DNA of 64,000 bases from JAGVSV01 sp040766135 (GTDB lineage: Bacteria > Bacillota > Clostridia > Christensenellales > Aristaeellaceae). The stretch covers positions 69,934-133,933 of the forward strand of contig JAXGRA010000007.1 in assembly GCA_040766135.1 (NCBI GenBank), written 5' to 3'. A model generated the notes under the pieces. It worked only from the letters and a program-made list of their open reading frames with translations. It was not told where the DNA came from and ran no database searches. This document shows positions 8,244 through 16,722 of the stretch, in pieces; the stretch's first letter is position 1; every line of letters begins with the position of its first letter. Both the position numbers and the translations under genes were made by a program.

Positions 8244-10250
8244 ATGAACATCGGCATAGGCTTGGATACCGGCGGCACATACACGGATGCCGTGCTGTAT
8301 GATTTTGATACGGAGAGCATCTTGGGCACCGCTAAGGCGCTGACCACGCGGGATGACCTGACGCGCGGCATATTGGCCGCGCTGGATGCATTGCCGCAGG
8401 CGCTGGTCCGGCATGCGCGCGTCATTGCGCTGTCCACCACGCTGGCCACCAACGCATGTGTGGAGGATCGCGGCGGCCGCGCCAGGCTGATATTCATCGG
8501 CGCGCGGCGCAAGGTCATTGCAGCGTACGGGCAGGAGTATGGCCTGCCGCCGGTGGAGGATATCCTGCTGGTGGAGGGCGTCGCCGGGCAGCGCATGCTG
8601 CTGGACGAGCAGGGGCTTAACAACGGCCTGAACGAAGGCTTTGACGATCTGGACGGCGTGGGCATTGTGGACATTGACGCCGTGCACAACAGCGCAGTGC
8701 GCGAAAAACGCGCGCGAGAACTGTTTGAAAAGCAGTCTGACCTGCCTGTGGTATGCGGGCACGAGCTGTTTCAGGAATTGAACAGCCTGCAGCGCGCGGC
8801 CAGCACGCTGCTTAACGCCCGGCTGGTGCCGGTCATCCGGGAATTTTTAGCCGCCATCCGCACGGCGCTGGCCGCGCGAGGCATTGCTGCTGCGGTGGTC
8901 ATCGTGCGCAGCGATGGCGGGCTGATGAGCGAGGAGTTTGCGCATATAAGGCCGGTGGAAACGCTGCTGTCCGGCCCGGCTGCCAGCGTGCTGGGCTCCG
9001 CGCAACTAACCCGGCAGCCCAATTGCGTGGTGGTGGACATGGGCGGCACCACCACCGACATTGCATTGGTAGAAAACAACCTGCCCGTGCAGGCCGTTGA
9101 CGGCGTGCGCGTGGGCAAATGGAAAACCTTTGTCAGCGGCCTGTTTGTACGCACGCTTGGACTGGGTGGCGACACCTGCGTGCACTATCACAACGGCCAA
9201 ATGCAGCTGGAAACCTACCGCGTGATGCCGCTGTGCGTGCTGGCGGCACAGCATCCCCAGGTGCTGGACAACCTGCGCGCGTTGGTGAATGAGGAGATTC
9301 AGCACACAACGTATCTGCACGAGCACTATGTGCTGGTGCGCGAGGCGGCGGACACCGCACGCTATAGCAAAGAGGAGCAGGCCTTTTGCGAAGCGCTGCG
9401 TCAGGGGCCGCTGTCGCATGGGCAATTGGCGCAGGTGGTGCCGGGGCAGGATGTATACAACCTGAACGTATCCCGCTTGGTGCACGACGGCATCATTGCG
9501 GTGGCCGGCCTGACGCCCACCGACATCATGCATGTGCGCGGCGACTTTACTGGCTTCTCGGTAGAAGCCGCAACGCTGGCCGCGCAGTTTGTGGCGTGCA
9601 ATCTGTCTATATCCGTTCAGGATTTGTGCAATCAGGTGTATGACGAAATCAAGCGCCGGCTGTATGTCAACATCGTGGCTGCGCTGTTGATGCACCAGGA
9701 TGAGCATTACCGGCGCAACGGCCTGGGCAGCGAAACCGAGCGGCTTATCCACCAGTGCTATGAGCAGGCCCGCGATGGACAAACGGGGCCGCTGTCGCTT
9801 CGGTTCACCACCCGCTTTGTGCTGACCGGCGTGGGCGCGCCCACTGCGGTGTTTTTGCCGGAGGTTGCGCGTTTGCTGGGCACGCATGCGGAAATTCCTG
9901 AACACCACGAGGTGGCCAATGCATTGGGCGCGGTGGTGGGGCAGGTGGTGGCCACGCAGTATGTGGACATCCGCCCCATCCTGGACATCGAAAACCCCAA
10001 TGCCTACCGCGTATACGGCCACAGCCGGACGCGGGACTTCAAAGACAAGGCCGAGGCCCAGGCCTTTGCGATGGCGGACGCGCAGGAGGCTGCGCGCGCC
10101 GAAGCGCTGCGCCGCGGCGCACAGGACATTGCCGTAACCGTCACGCTGGCTGATCAGCAAGCCCAGGCCCACGGCAGCGCGGTCTACTTGGGCACCCGCG
10201 TTGTGGCGCAGGCCGTGGGTGGCGTAAATGTGCGTCTTTCTCCCCGCTAA
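8244..10250 (+). CDS. Hydantoinase A / 5-oxoprolinase-family protein (HyuA-like)
   Basis: A 668-residue cytoplasmic protein of the ASKHA fold. Phosphate motif 1 is DTGGTYTD (residues 8-15) and phosphate motif 2 is DMGGTTTDIAL (around residue 265), bracketed by the HyuA N-terminal and core domains. Family members hydrolyse hydantoins or 5-oxoproline with ATP, or act as acetone/acetophenone carboxylase subunits, usually with a HyuB partner. No hyuB is present here, so the activity is open. The C-terminal 80 residues (after about 580) hold an extra alpha-beta segment. It is divergent from the beta-helix operon, with 147 bases between them. Start ATG 8244 chosen because residues before MNIGIGLD are not family-like. 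Confidence 0.75.
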   Translation: MNIGIGLDTGGTYTDAVLYDFDTESILGTAKALTTRDDLTRGILAALDALPQALVRHARVIALSTTLATNACVEDRGGRARLIFIGARRKVIAAYGQEYGLPPVEDILLVEGVAGQRMLLDEQGLNNGLNEGFDDLDGVGIVDIDAVHNSAVREKRARELFEKQSDLPVVCGHELFQELNSLQRAASTLLNARLVPVIREFLAAIRTALAARGIAAAVVIVRSDGGLMSEEFAHIRPVETLLSGPAASVLGSAQLTRQPNCVVVDMGGTTTDIALVENNLPVQAVDGVRVGKWKTFVSGLFVRTLGLGGDTCVHYHNGQMQLETYRVMPLCVLAAQHPQVLDNLRALVNEEIQHTTYLHEHYVLVREAADTARYSKEEQAFCEALRQGPLSHGQLAQVVPGQDVYNLNVSRLVHDGIIAVAGLTPTDIMHVRGDFTGFSVEAATLAAQFVACNLSISVQDLCNQVYDEIKRRLYVNIVAALLMHQDEHYRRNGLGSETERLIHQCYEQARDGQTGPLSLRFTTRFVLTGVGAPTAVFLPEVARLLGTHAEIPEHHEVANALGAVVGQVVATQYVDIRPILDIENPNAYRVYGHSRTRDFKDKAEAQAFAMADAQEAARAEALRRGAQDIAVTVTLADQQAQAHGSAVYLGTRVVAQAVGGVNVRLSPR

Positions 10251-10331
10251 AAACACACATTTGACACACCTGTCGCCGATAATGAAGGCACAGCAAGGGA
10301 TTGCTGAATCACGCACAAGGAGTGTACGACC

Positions 10332-10868
10332 ATGAAAAAGAAACTGATTGTCCTGTCCCTGGCGCTTATGCTGGCGCTGCCGGTGCTGGGGCTTGCCGGT
10401 GAAACCGATGCGCAGGCCCCCAACGAACTCCCCGCTGTGGGTCGCCGCTGGCGCCGGAATCCCCCGACTTCCTCCACCCCGACCGAGTCCTCTGCCCCCG
10501 GCTTTGTGGATGAAAACAACGATGGCATCTGCGATAACTGCGGCCAGCAGCAGGGCACCAACCCCAATGCCCCCGGCTTTGTGGATGAAAACAAGGACGG
10601 CGTCTGTGATCACTTAGGCACCGACCAACAGGGCCAGAACAACCTGCGCAACCGGCTGCACGCCAAGCGTGCCCGCATGCAGCAGGTGCAGAATGGCCGT
10701 GGCCGTCAGCAGCAGCCCGGACGCAACGCAGCAGGCCAAGCCCCTGGGCGCAACACCGTGCAGGGCCGCAACTACCAGGATAGCAACAATGATGGCGTGA
10801 GCAATAATCTCGGCACCCAACGGCAACAGCGCCAACAGCCCCACGGACGCGGCCGTAACCGCAGGTAA
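10332..10868 (+). CDS. Secreted basic protein with calcium-loop-like repeats
   Basis: A 178-residue protein with a signal peptide (MKKKLIVLSLALMLALPVLG, cleavage near LAGE). Two near-identical repeats, APGFVDENNDGICDN (56-70) and APGFVDENKDGVCDH (80-95), plus a degenerate third copy NYQDSNNDGVSNN (147-160), have the D-x-N-x-D-G-x-C/S-D spacing of EF-hand/dockerin-type calcium loops. The region between copies two and three is rich in Arg, Gln and Gly, so the mature protein is strongly basic. Its role is unknown; calcium binding is inferred from loop spacing. A good terminator follows. Confidence 0.75.
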   Translation: MKKKLIVLSLALMLALPVLGLAGETDAQAPNELPAVGRRWRRNPPTSSTPTESSAPGFVDENNDGICDNCGQQQGTNPNAPGFVDENKDGVCDHLGTDQQGQNNLRNRLHAKRARMQQVQNGRGRQQQPGRNAAGQAPGRNTVQGRNYQDSNNDGVSNNLGTQRQQRQQPHGRGRNRR

Positions 10869-10887
10869 ATACCCCCTGAAATCCCAG

Positions 10888-10913
10888 GCGCCCGGCTATT
10901 ACAGGCCGGGCGC
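10888..10913 (+). terminator. Intrinsic terminator after the calcium-loop protein
   Basis: A perfect 9-bp GC stem (GCGCCCGGC / GCCGGGCGC) with an 8-base loop is followed by TTTATAG. It overlaps the last codons of the convergent gene ending at 10899. Confidence 0.7.
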
Positions 10914-11957
10914 TTTATAGTGGTCGGTGTATGAATAGTTGCATTGATCGCAGGTATAGGTGGTAAAGCCCCATTCGGTTGCCGTGGGCGGGGTAAGGAC
11001 AGCCGTGTACACGGGGTTTGCATCCTTTTCAGGCAGCAGCGGTTTGTCGTAGCGCTTGTGCTCCTTATCGCGGAAGCGCAGCACCTTGTTGTTTTTGATT
11101 TTGACCAGCTTGTTCAGCTTCTCGCCGGTAAAGGCATAGCAGTACGCGCGGCGGTCGGTATTCTTTTCAAAAAAGTCGATGGCCGCATGCACACGGCATC
11201 CTTCAATGAGTCCCCTGCGCTGCTGATCCTGCTCCCGGTGTACATGGTACATGCCCACCAGCCCGCCGATGTGCACATAGCCGTGCACCGAAGCATATGC
11301 CCGGATGCGCACGGAGCTATTTACCACATCGCCATAGCCGCAGGCTAAAATGCCGCCCATGAACTGCTCGCAGCGTATGTCGGGGTTGGCATCCACAAAC
11401 ACCAGCTCAGCCTGCGTAGCGCAGTCCTTTACCTCTGCCATGCCAAAGCCCACCAGCCCGCCCACGCCGGTCATTACATTGCTTTGCTTCAGGTGAATGC
11501 GGCCGGATACCGTGATGTTGGTCAGCCGCGTATCCTCGGCAAACCCGGCCAGCCCCGCTGCAAAGCAGTTGTCCTGCGTGTCGATATCCACCTGCACGTT
11601 TTTCAAGTCCAGATTGCGGATGTCTGCGCCCCGCACCACCGAGAACAGCCCGGCAAAGCGGGTGTCGTATTCCTTATCGTTGCCGTCCACAGTGATGGCG
11701 GTGTCCTCGCCGGGCTGCGATACCCGCAGGTTATAGATGCTGTACCCCGCGCCGTCCAGCGTGCCCGAAAAGGGGATGGGTAGCCACGGCACGCCCTCCA
11801 TGTCGATGTGCCCGGCCAGGCGGTAATGTCCGCCCGGATGTTGCCGGATGTCCAGCAGCTGCTGCGGTGTGGAGATGGCAACAACCTCCTGCGCCATGGC
11901 CAAGGGCAATAATGCCAGCTGCATCAGCACCAGCAGCCCCGCACATAGTTTTTTCAT
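10899..11957 (-). CDS. Secreted protein with GLUG-like beta repeats
   Basis: A 352-residue exported protein: signal peptide MKKLCAGLLVLMQLALLPLAMA, then STPQQLLDIRQHPGGHYRLAG, the typical opening of GLUG/filamentous-type beta repeats (element-of-list, 'Y-L-x-x-D-I'). Repeat-like strands follow (FAGLFSVVRGADIRNLDLKNV, CFAAGLAGFAEDTRLTNITV, GVGGLVGFGMAEVKDC, IGGLVGMYH). The C-terminus has a CDQCNYSYTDHY motif, perhaps a metal site or the common bacterial 'TCxxCGxxxxxx' cell-surface tail. Such proteins are usually surface adhesins or carbohydrate-binding. The start at 11957 follows AGGCGGTGTGAGG; the ORF is open further upstream but without a ribosome site. Confidence 0.65.
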   Translation of the reverse strand: MKKLCAGLLVLMQLALLPLAMAQEVVAISTPQQLLDIRQHPGGHYRLAGHIDMEGVPWLPIPFSGTLDGAGYSIYNLRVSQPGEDTAITVDGNDKEYDTRFAGLFSVVRGADIRNLDLKNVQVDIDTQDNCFAAGLAGFAEDTRLTNITVSGRIHLKQSNVMTGVGGLVGFGMAEVKDCATQAELVFVDANPDIRCEQFMGGILACGYGDVVNSSVRIRAYASVHGYVHIGGLVGMYHVHREQDQQRRGLIEGCRVHAAIDFFEKNTDRRAYCYAFTGEKLNKLVKIKNNKVLRFRDKEHKRYDKPLLPEKDANPVYTAVLTPPTATEWGFTTYTCDQCNYSYTDHYKAPGL

Positions 11958-12010
11958 CCTCACACCGCCTTTCCGGATGGGGTTAGTATAGCATCGCTCC
12001 ACCGGATGTG

Positions 12011-12052
12011 CGAACAAAAACCCCCTGCAAACGGGATTGTATCTGCAGGGGG
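12011..12052 (-). terminator. Intrinsic terminator for the pyrophosphatase gene
   Basis: On the minus strand a 9-bp stem (CCCCCTGCA / TGCAGGGGG, 12021-12029 with 12044-12052) is followed by TTTTTGTTCG. It lies 27 bases after the pyrophosphatase stop and upstream of the GLUG-like gene. Confidence 0.8.
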
Positions 12053-12078
12053 CAAATATAAGACCTTACAAATTAATC

Positions 12079-14223
12079 TTAGAAAATCGAGAAGTTCAGG
12101 AAGATCGTAGCCATCAGGGACGCAACCAGGGAGACCACGGTGATCTGCGTGTTGATGGAGGGGCCGGCCGTGTCCTTGAAGGGGTCGCCGACGGTGTCGC
12201 CGATGACGGCTGCCTTGTGGGCATCCGAGCCCTTGCCACCTTCGTTACCGGCTTCTACGTACTTCTTGGCATTGTCCCACAGGCCGCCGGCATTGGACAT
12301 GAACAGCGCCAGCAGCAGGCCGGTGACGATGTTGCCCAGCAGATAGCCGCCCACGGCGTTCACGCCGCCCACCATGCCCACCACAATGGTGGCCAGGATG
12401 GCTACAGCGCCCGCGGGGATAAGCTCTTTGAGCGCGCCTTCGGTGGCGATGTCAATGCACTTGTTGTAGTCGGGTTCAACGCCTTCCACGCCTTCGCGCA
12501 GGCCTTTGATTTCGTTCCACTGGCGGTGGATTTCAGCGATCATGCGCTGCGCGTTTTTGTCAACGCCCAAAATCAGCATGGCCGAGAACACAGCAGGAAT
12601 GGAACCGCCCACCAGAACGCCAAAGAACACAGTGGGGTCAATCAGGTTAAACCCGGTCAGCAGCTCGCCCAAGCGGCCCATTTCGGTCAGGGCCATGTTG
12701 ACCTCGCTCATGAACGCGCCCAGCAGGGAGATAACGGTCAGGCCGGCAGCGCCGATGGCAAAGCCCTTGGTGACGGCCTTGACGGTGTTGCCCGCGCTGT
12801 CCAGCGCGTCGGCATTGCGGATGGTCTCTTCGCCCAGACCGCCCATTTCGGCCAGGCCGCGGGCATTGTCCACGATGGGGCCAAAGGCGTCCGAGGAGAT
12901 GATGGTGCCCACGATGGACAGCATACCTACCGCCGCCATCGAGATGCCGTACATGGCATAGCCATCGCCCAGCGGCTCGCACAGCTTATAGGCAATCAGC
13001 GCCGAGAACGCGATACCCACCATGGCCGGCACTACGGACAGGAAGCCATAGGATACGCCGGACAGGATGGTAAACGCGGGGCCTGTTTTGGAAGCATGCG
13101 CCACCTTGGGCACGATGGGTTTGTTGTCATCGGTGAAGTAGTTGGTGGCCAGGCCGATGATAACACCCACCATCAGACCTACGGCCGAGGCGCCCCAGAT
13201 GCGCCACTGGAAGCAGGGGAAAATCAGCGTGGCCAGTGCGGTCAGCACCAGAAAAACGCCGGTGGTCACATAGGTGGAGCTGTTCAGCGCGCCTGTGGGC
13301 GTGCCGTTGTCGGAAACCTTGGCGGTGGCGATGCCTACCAGTGAGGCCAGCAGGCCCAGCGCGGCATAGCAGAACACCATCATGACGTTGGCACCTGTGC
13401 CGCCATCCAGCGCTGCGCCCATTACGATGGCTGCCGCCATGGAGGCCACGTTGGAGTCAAACAGGTCGGCGCCCATGCCGGCCACGTCGCCTACGTTGTC
13501 GCCCACGTTGTCAGCGATAACGGCGGGGTTGCGCGGGTCATCCTCCGGGATGCCCATTTCCACCTTGCCGGCCAGGTCAGCGCTGACGTCCGCCGTCTTG
13601 GTGAAAATGCCGCCGCCGGCCTTGGCAAACAGCGCCAGCGAGCTTGCACCAAAGGAGAAGCCCAGTAGCGCGCTGGCATCGCCCACCAGCAGCATAACGG
13701 CCATCACGCCCAGCAGGCAGGCACCCACCACCAGCAGGCCCATGACCGAGCCGCCGCGGAAACCGATGCGGAAAGCCGGGGCAATGCCGTGCGTGGCCGC
13801 TTCCGCGGTGCGCGCGTTGGCCAATGAGGCCACATAGATACCAATTTTGCCCGCGATGGCGGAGAAAACAGTACCGGCAATATAGCACAGCGCCATGGTC
13901 AGGTTGGAGTTAATGTTGGCTTGTTTCCAGACCGGGCCCGGAAGGAACAGGAAAATAAGCACCGCCACCACACCGGCAAACACGGCTAAGATCAGGTATT
14001 CCTTGCGCATAAACGCATCGGCGCCGCTGCGGATGAGGCCGGCAATGCGCTCAATCTCTTTGTTTTCGTTCTTCTGCGCACGCACCCATTTGGCCAGCCA
14101 GGCCGCGTAGACGAACGCCCCGATGATGGTCAGCGCACACAGGATAAAGATGATGATGATGCCGGCTTGCGAAATGTTGCTCGCCGTTGCCGCCGCTACC
14201 TCGGCGGTGGTGTTGGTGTCCAT
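12079..14223 (-). CDS. hppA: Membrane-bound proton/sodium-translocating pyrophosphatase
   Basis: A 714-residue integral membrane pyrophosphatase (about 16 helices) that couples PPi hydrolysis to cation export. The substrate-site motif DVSADLAGKVE and the acidic run DDPRNPAVIADNVGDNVGD are intact. The position that separates subfamilies reads GNTVKAVTKG: a lysine where potassium-dependent enzymes have alanine (GNTTAA), so a potassium-independent, probably proton-pumping, enzyme is inferred. Start: two ATGs (14229, 14223) follow AGGAGG; only 14223 has proper spacing (8 bases), so I use it. Single gene with its own terminator; divergent from mgtE. Confidence 0.93.
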   Translation of the reverse strand: MDTNTTAEVAAATASNISQAGIIIIFILCALTIIGAFVYAAWLAKWVRAQKNENKEIERIAGLIRSGADAFMRKEYLILAVFAGVVAVLIFLFLPGPVWKQANINSNLTMALCYIAGTVFSAIAGKIGIYVASLANARTAEAATHGIAPAFRIGFRGGSVMGLLVVGACLLGVMAVMLLVGDASALLGFSFGASSLALFAKAGGGIFTKTADVSADLAGKVEMGIPEDDPRNPAVIADNVGDNVGDVAGMGADLFDSNVASMAAAIVMGAALDGGTGANVMMVFCYAALGLLASLVGIATAKVSDNGTPTGALNSSTYVTTGVFLVLTALATLIFPCFQWRIWGASAVGLMVGVIIGLATNYFTDDNKPIVPKVAHASKTGPAFTILSGVSYGFLSVVPAMVGIAFSALIAYKLCEPLGDGYAMYGISMAAVGMLSIVGTIISSDAFGPIVDNARGLAEMGGLGEETIRNADALDSAGNTVKAVTKGFAIGAAGLTVISLLGAFMSEVNMALTEMGRLGELLTGFNLIDPTVFFGVLVGGSIPAVFSAMLILGVDKNAQRMIAEIHRQWNEIKGLREGVEGVEPDYNKCIDIATEGALKELIPAGAVAILATIVVGMVGGVNAVGGYLLGNIVTGLLLALFMSNAGGLWDNAKKYVEAGNEGGKGSDAHKAAVIGDTVGDPFKDTAGPSINTQITVVSLVASLMATIFLNFSIF

Positions 14224-14528
14224 GTCCATTCCTCCTTTTAGAACTATCGAACTGATCCCACGATAGTATACACCCGGTTGTGACGATTTACCAGCCAAAA
14301 CAAACGAAAAAAATGTGCAAAAAAATGCGCGGGCTTGCCAAGACCCTGCCGGAAAGGTTATTATCAAATGGGTTGCATAAAACAAAGGAAAGGAGTTCCG
14401 CTGTGGACGGGGATCGATCACGCCAGGTACGCCGCCTTGGGCCGCGCGGGGCTTCCGCTTAACATAAGGAGCCATCCGCCGCGCCCGCGGCCCCTGCGTG
14501 CACTTGTGTAAAAAGGGGGAGGATGGAC
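14224..14528. other. Divergent hppA/mgtE intergenic region with a structured mgtE leader
   Basis: About 300 bases without a gene. A candidate mgtE promoter is TTGCCA (14335-14340), 18 bases, TATTAT (14359-14364). The following leader of about 155 bases is GC-rich and holds a long-range perfect 8-bp inverted repeat, GGGCCGCG (14439-14446) with CGCGGCCC (14486-14493), ending shortly before the ribosome site at 14515. I do not see the conserved M-box (ykoK) sequence blocks. On the minus side, TATACT-like bases near 14268 may be part of the hppA promoter. Confidence 0.4.
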
Positions 14529-15887
14529 ATGAACAACGTAAAAATGAATACCCGCCTGGAGCTCACGCGCCAGGCATTGGCCGTGCGCGATTATAAAGCG
14601 CTGCGCAATATCCTGCAGGATGTGCACCCTGCGGATATATCGGAGCTGCTGCAGGAACTGGACGCCGGGGATGCGGCGCTGCTGTTCCGCCTGCTGCCCA
14701 AGGACGAGGCTGCCGAGGCCTTTGCGCTGCTGGGCGCACCGGCGCAGCAGGCGCTGATCCAGTCGTTTTCGGACAGGGAAACGGCGGCGCTGTTAGAGGC
14801 GCTGTATGTGGACGAGGCGGTGGACTTTCTGGAGGAGCTGCCCGCCAACGCCGTCAAGCGCATATTGCAAAGCAGCACGCCGGACATGCGCGCGCAGCTT
14901 AATCGCTTTTTGCAGTACAAGGAGGATTCCGCCGGCTCGGTCATGACGACGGAGCTGATGCGCTTTGCGGATGACAGCACGGTGGGCGAGGCCCTTGCCG
15001 CCATCCGCAGCGCCCCGCGCAAGCTGGCCATGGATCACGTGCTGTACATCACCGACCGCCAGCGCCATTTGCTGGGCGATATCAACCTGTACGATCTGCT
15101 GACCGCGCAGGATGACCAGCCGCTGCAAAGCCTGCTGGGCAAGTCCACCCAGCAGGTGCACACCGACCAGAGCACCGATGAGATCATCGCGCTGTTCCGT
15201 CACTACAATTTATACGCCATGCCCGTGGTGGACACCGAGAACCGCCTGGTGGGCGTGGTGACGCTGGAGGACGTGCTGGACCTGGCTGACCGGCAGGCCA
15301 CCCAAGACGTGGAGCTGATGGCCGCCATGCAGCCCAGCGAGGCCACGTATATGGATACCACCATTCCCCGCCATGCGCGCAACCGGCTGCCCTGGCTGTT
15401 GCTGCTGCTCATTTCGGGCATGATCAACGGCGCCATTCTGGGCGGGTTTGAGCAGGTGTTCATGGCCGTGCCGCTGCTGGTCACCTTTATCCCCATGCTG
15501 ACCGACACCGGCGGCAACGCCGGCTCGCAGTCCAGCACGCTGATCATCCGCGGCTTAGCCATGGGCGATATCACCGTGCGCGATGCCGGCAAGGTGCTGC
15601 TAAAGGAGCTGGGCGTCAGCCTGATCGTCAGCGTGGGTGTGGGGCTTTTGACCTTTGGCCGCGTGATGACCATGCAGGGCGGCAGCCTGATGATAGCCCT
15701 GACCGTGGTCACAGCGCTGTCCGCCATTGTGGTGCTCAGCAAGCTGTTGGGCGGGCTGCTGCCGCTGCTGGCCGACAAGCTGCGCATGGATCCCGCGCTG
15801 ATGGCCGCCCCGCTGATCACCACCGTGGTGGACGCGCTGGGCCTGATTATTTACTTTACGGCTGCCAAGCTGCTGCTGGGGATGTGA
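14529..15887 (+). CDS. mgtE: Magnesium transporter MgtE
   Basis: A 452-residue MgtE: an N-terminal helical superhelical domain with repeated LLQELDAGDAALLFRLL-type units (to about residue 130), a CBS pair (about 140-260, with NLYAMPVVDTENRLVGVVTL), and five membrane helices with the selectivity-region motif DTGGNAGSQSST. The family imports Mg2+ and gates through magnesium bound to the cytosolic domains. ATG 14529 is 8 bases from GGGAGG and is preferred over ATG 14523, which is too close. No partner gene; a hairpin terminator follows at 15962. Confidence 0.93.
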   Translation: MNNVKMNTRLELTRQALAVRDYKALRNILQDVHPADISELLQELDAGDAALLFRLLPKDEAAEAFALLGAPAQQALIQSFSDRETAALLEALYVDEAVDFLEELPANAVKRILQSSTPDMRAQLNRFLQYKEDSAGSVMTTELMRFADDSTVGEALAAIRSAPRKLAMDHVLYITDRQRHLLGDINLYDLLTAQDDQPLQSLLGKSTQQVHTDQSTDEIIALFRHYNLYAMPVVDTENRLVGVVTLEDVLDLADRQATQDVELMAAMQPSEATYMDTTIPRHARNRLPWLLLLLISGMINGAILGGFEQVFMAVPLLVTFIPMLTDTGGNAGSQSSTLIIRGLAMGDITVRDAGKVLLKELGVSLIVSVGVGLLTFGRVMTMQGGSLMIALTVVTALSAIVVLSKLLGGLLPLLADKLRMDPALMAAPLITTVVDALGLIIYFTAAKLLLGM

Positions 15888-15961
15888 CGGACGCTTAGCG
15901 CACCCGCAGCCCACAAAAAATCAGGTGCGTTGCTGTGCTGCAGGTACATTTGTGATAAAGT

Positions 15962-15990
15962 AGGTGCAGCGGAAAGCGCACCTGCTTTTT
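15962..15990 (+). terminator. Intrinsic terminator after mgtE
   Basis: AGGTGC (15962-15967) pairs with GCACCT (15978-15983), extended by a GC pair past a bulged A, and is followed by GCTTTTTAA. It separates mgtE from the DNA-modification locus. Confidence 0.6.
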
Positions 15991-16041
15991 AATGAACCTA
16001 TATGCAGGTGGCTATCCAATGGACAAACAGAAAGAGGCATC

Positions 16042-16722
16042 ATGGAAACCGAAAACCAAATCAAATCTAAAAAACGTGTGCAAGACCATGGGGAGGTATA
16101 TACCAACCCCCGTGAAGTCAATGCCATGCTGGACCTGGTCAAGCACGAAACCGAGCGCATTGAAAGCCGCTTCCTGGAGCCTGCCTGCGGCAATGGAAAC
16201 TTTTTGATTGAGATTTTGAACCGCAAATTAGCCGTTGTAACCAAGCGCTATGCCCCCAACAAACACCGCAGCAATGACCAGTGGGAGCGGTATGCGCTGC
16301 TTGCGCTATCCTCCATGTATGGCGTAGAAATCCTGCTGGATAATGCCATCGAATGCCGGGAACGCCTTTTTGACCGCTTTATGGAGGAGTATCAGCGGGT
16401 GTGTAAGGAAACCAATCAGGATGTGGAGCGCAGCGCCCGCTATCTGCTGGATTGTAACATTGTCTGCGGCGATGCCTTAACCCTACGCACCAACCAGGGT
16501 GAACCGATTGTCTTTGCCCAGTGGGACTTGGTCAACAGCCATCAGGTCAAACGGCAGGATTATACCCTGGCCCATCTGTTAGAAATCCAGGAGGAGCAGG
16601 TGAGCCTCTTTATGCACGACTTGGAGTATGACCAGGCCACCAAAACCTTTATCCCCAAGCCCATTCGGGAATATCCGCCCATCAACTTCTGGGAGGTGTA
16701 CAAGTATGAGCCTGCTGTTTGA
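16042..16722 (+). CDS. DNA methyltransferase-like subunit with SAM motif but no visible NPPY
   Basis: A 226-residue Rossmann-fold protein. GEVYTNPREVNAMLDLV and motif I FLEPACGNGNF (44-54) are typical of N6-adenine methylases, and NIVCGDALTL resembles the following acidic motif. Where the catalytic [DNS]PP[YF] should be, the sequence reads QWDLVNSHQVKRQDY, so this protein probably cannot methylate alone. ATG 16042 follows AAAGAGG at a suitable distance. The next gene starts inside its last codons (17-base overlap), which argues for a stoichiometric two-subunit enzyme. Alternatively it is a SAM-binding regulatory subunit. First gene of a three-gene restriction-like locus. Confidence 0.7.
   Translation: METENQIKSKKRVQDHGEVYTNPREVNAMLDLVKHETERIESRFLEPACGNGNFLIEILNRKLAVVTKRYAPNKHRSNDQWERYALLALSSMYGVEILLDNAIECRERLFDRFMEEYQRVCKETNQDVERSARYLLDCNIVCGDALTLRTNQGEPIVFAQWDLVNSHQVKRQDYTLAHLLEIQEEQVSLFMHDLEYDQATKTFIPKPIREYPPINFWEVYKYEPAV

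Noticed and set aside
4301..13344. Long plus-strand ORFs opposite minus-strand genes (such as 4301-5635, 6696-7733 and 12037-13344)
   Set aside because: They lie antisense to genes with clear motifs, have no ribosome sites and show His/Gln/Ala-rich shadow composition typical of GC-rich antisense frames.
14371..14528. M-box riboswitch before mgtE
   Set aside because: The conserved M-box core sequence could not be found in the leader.
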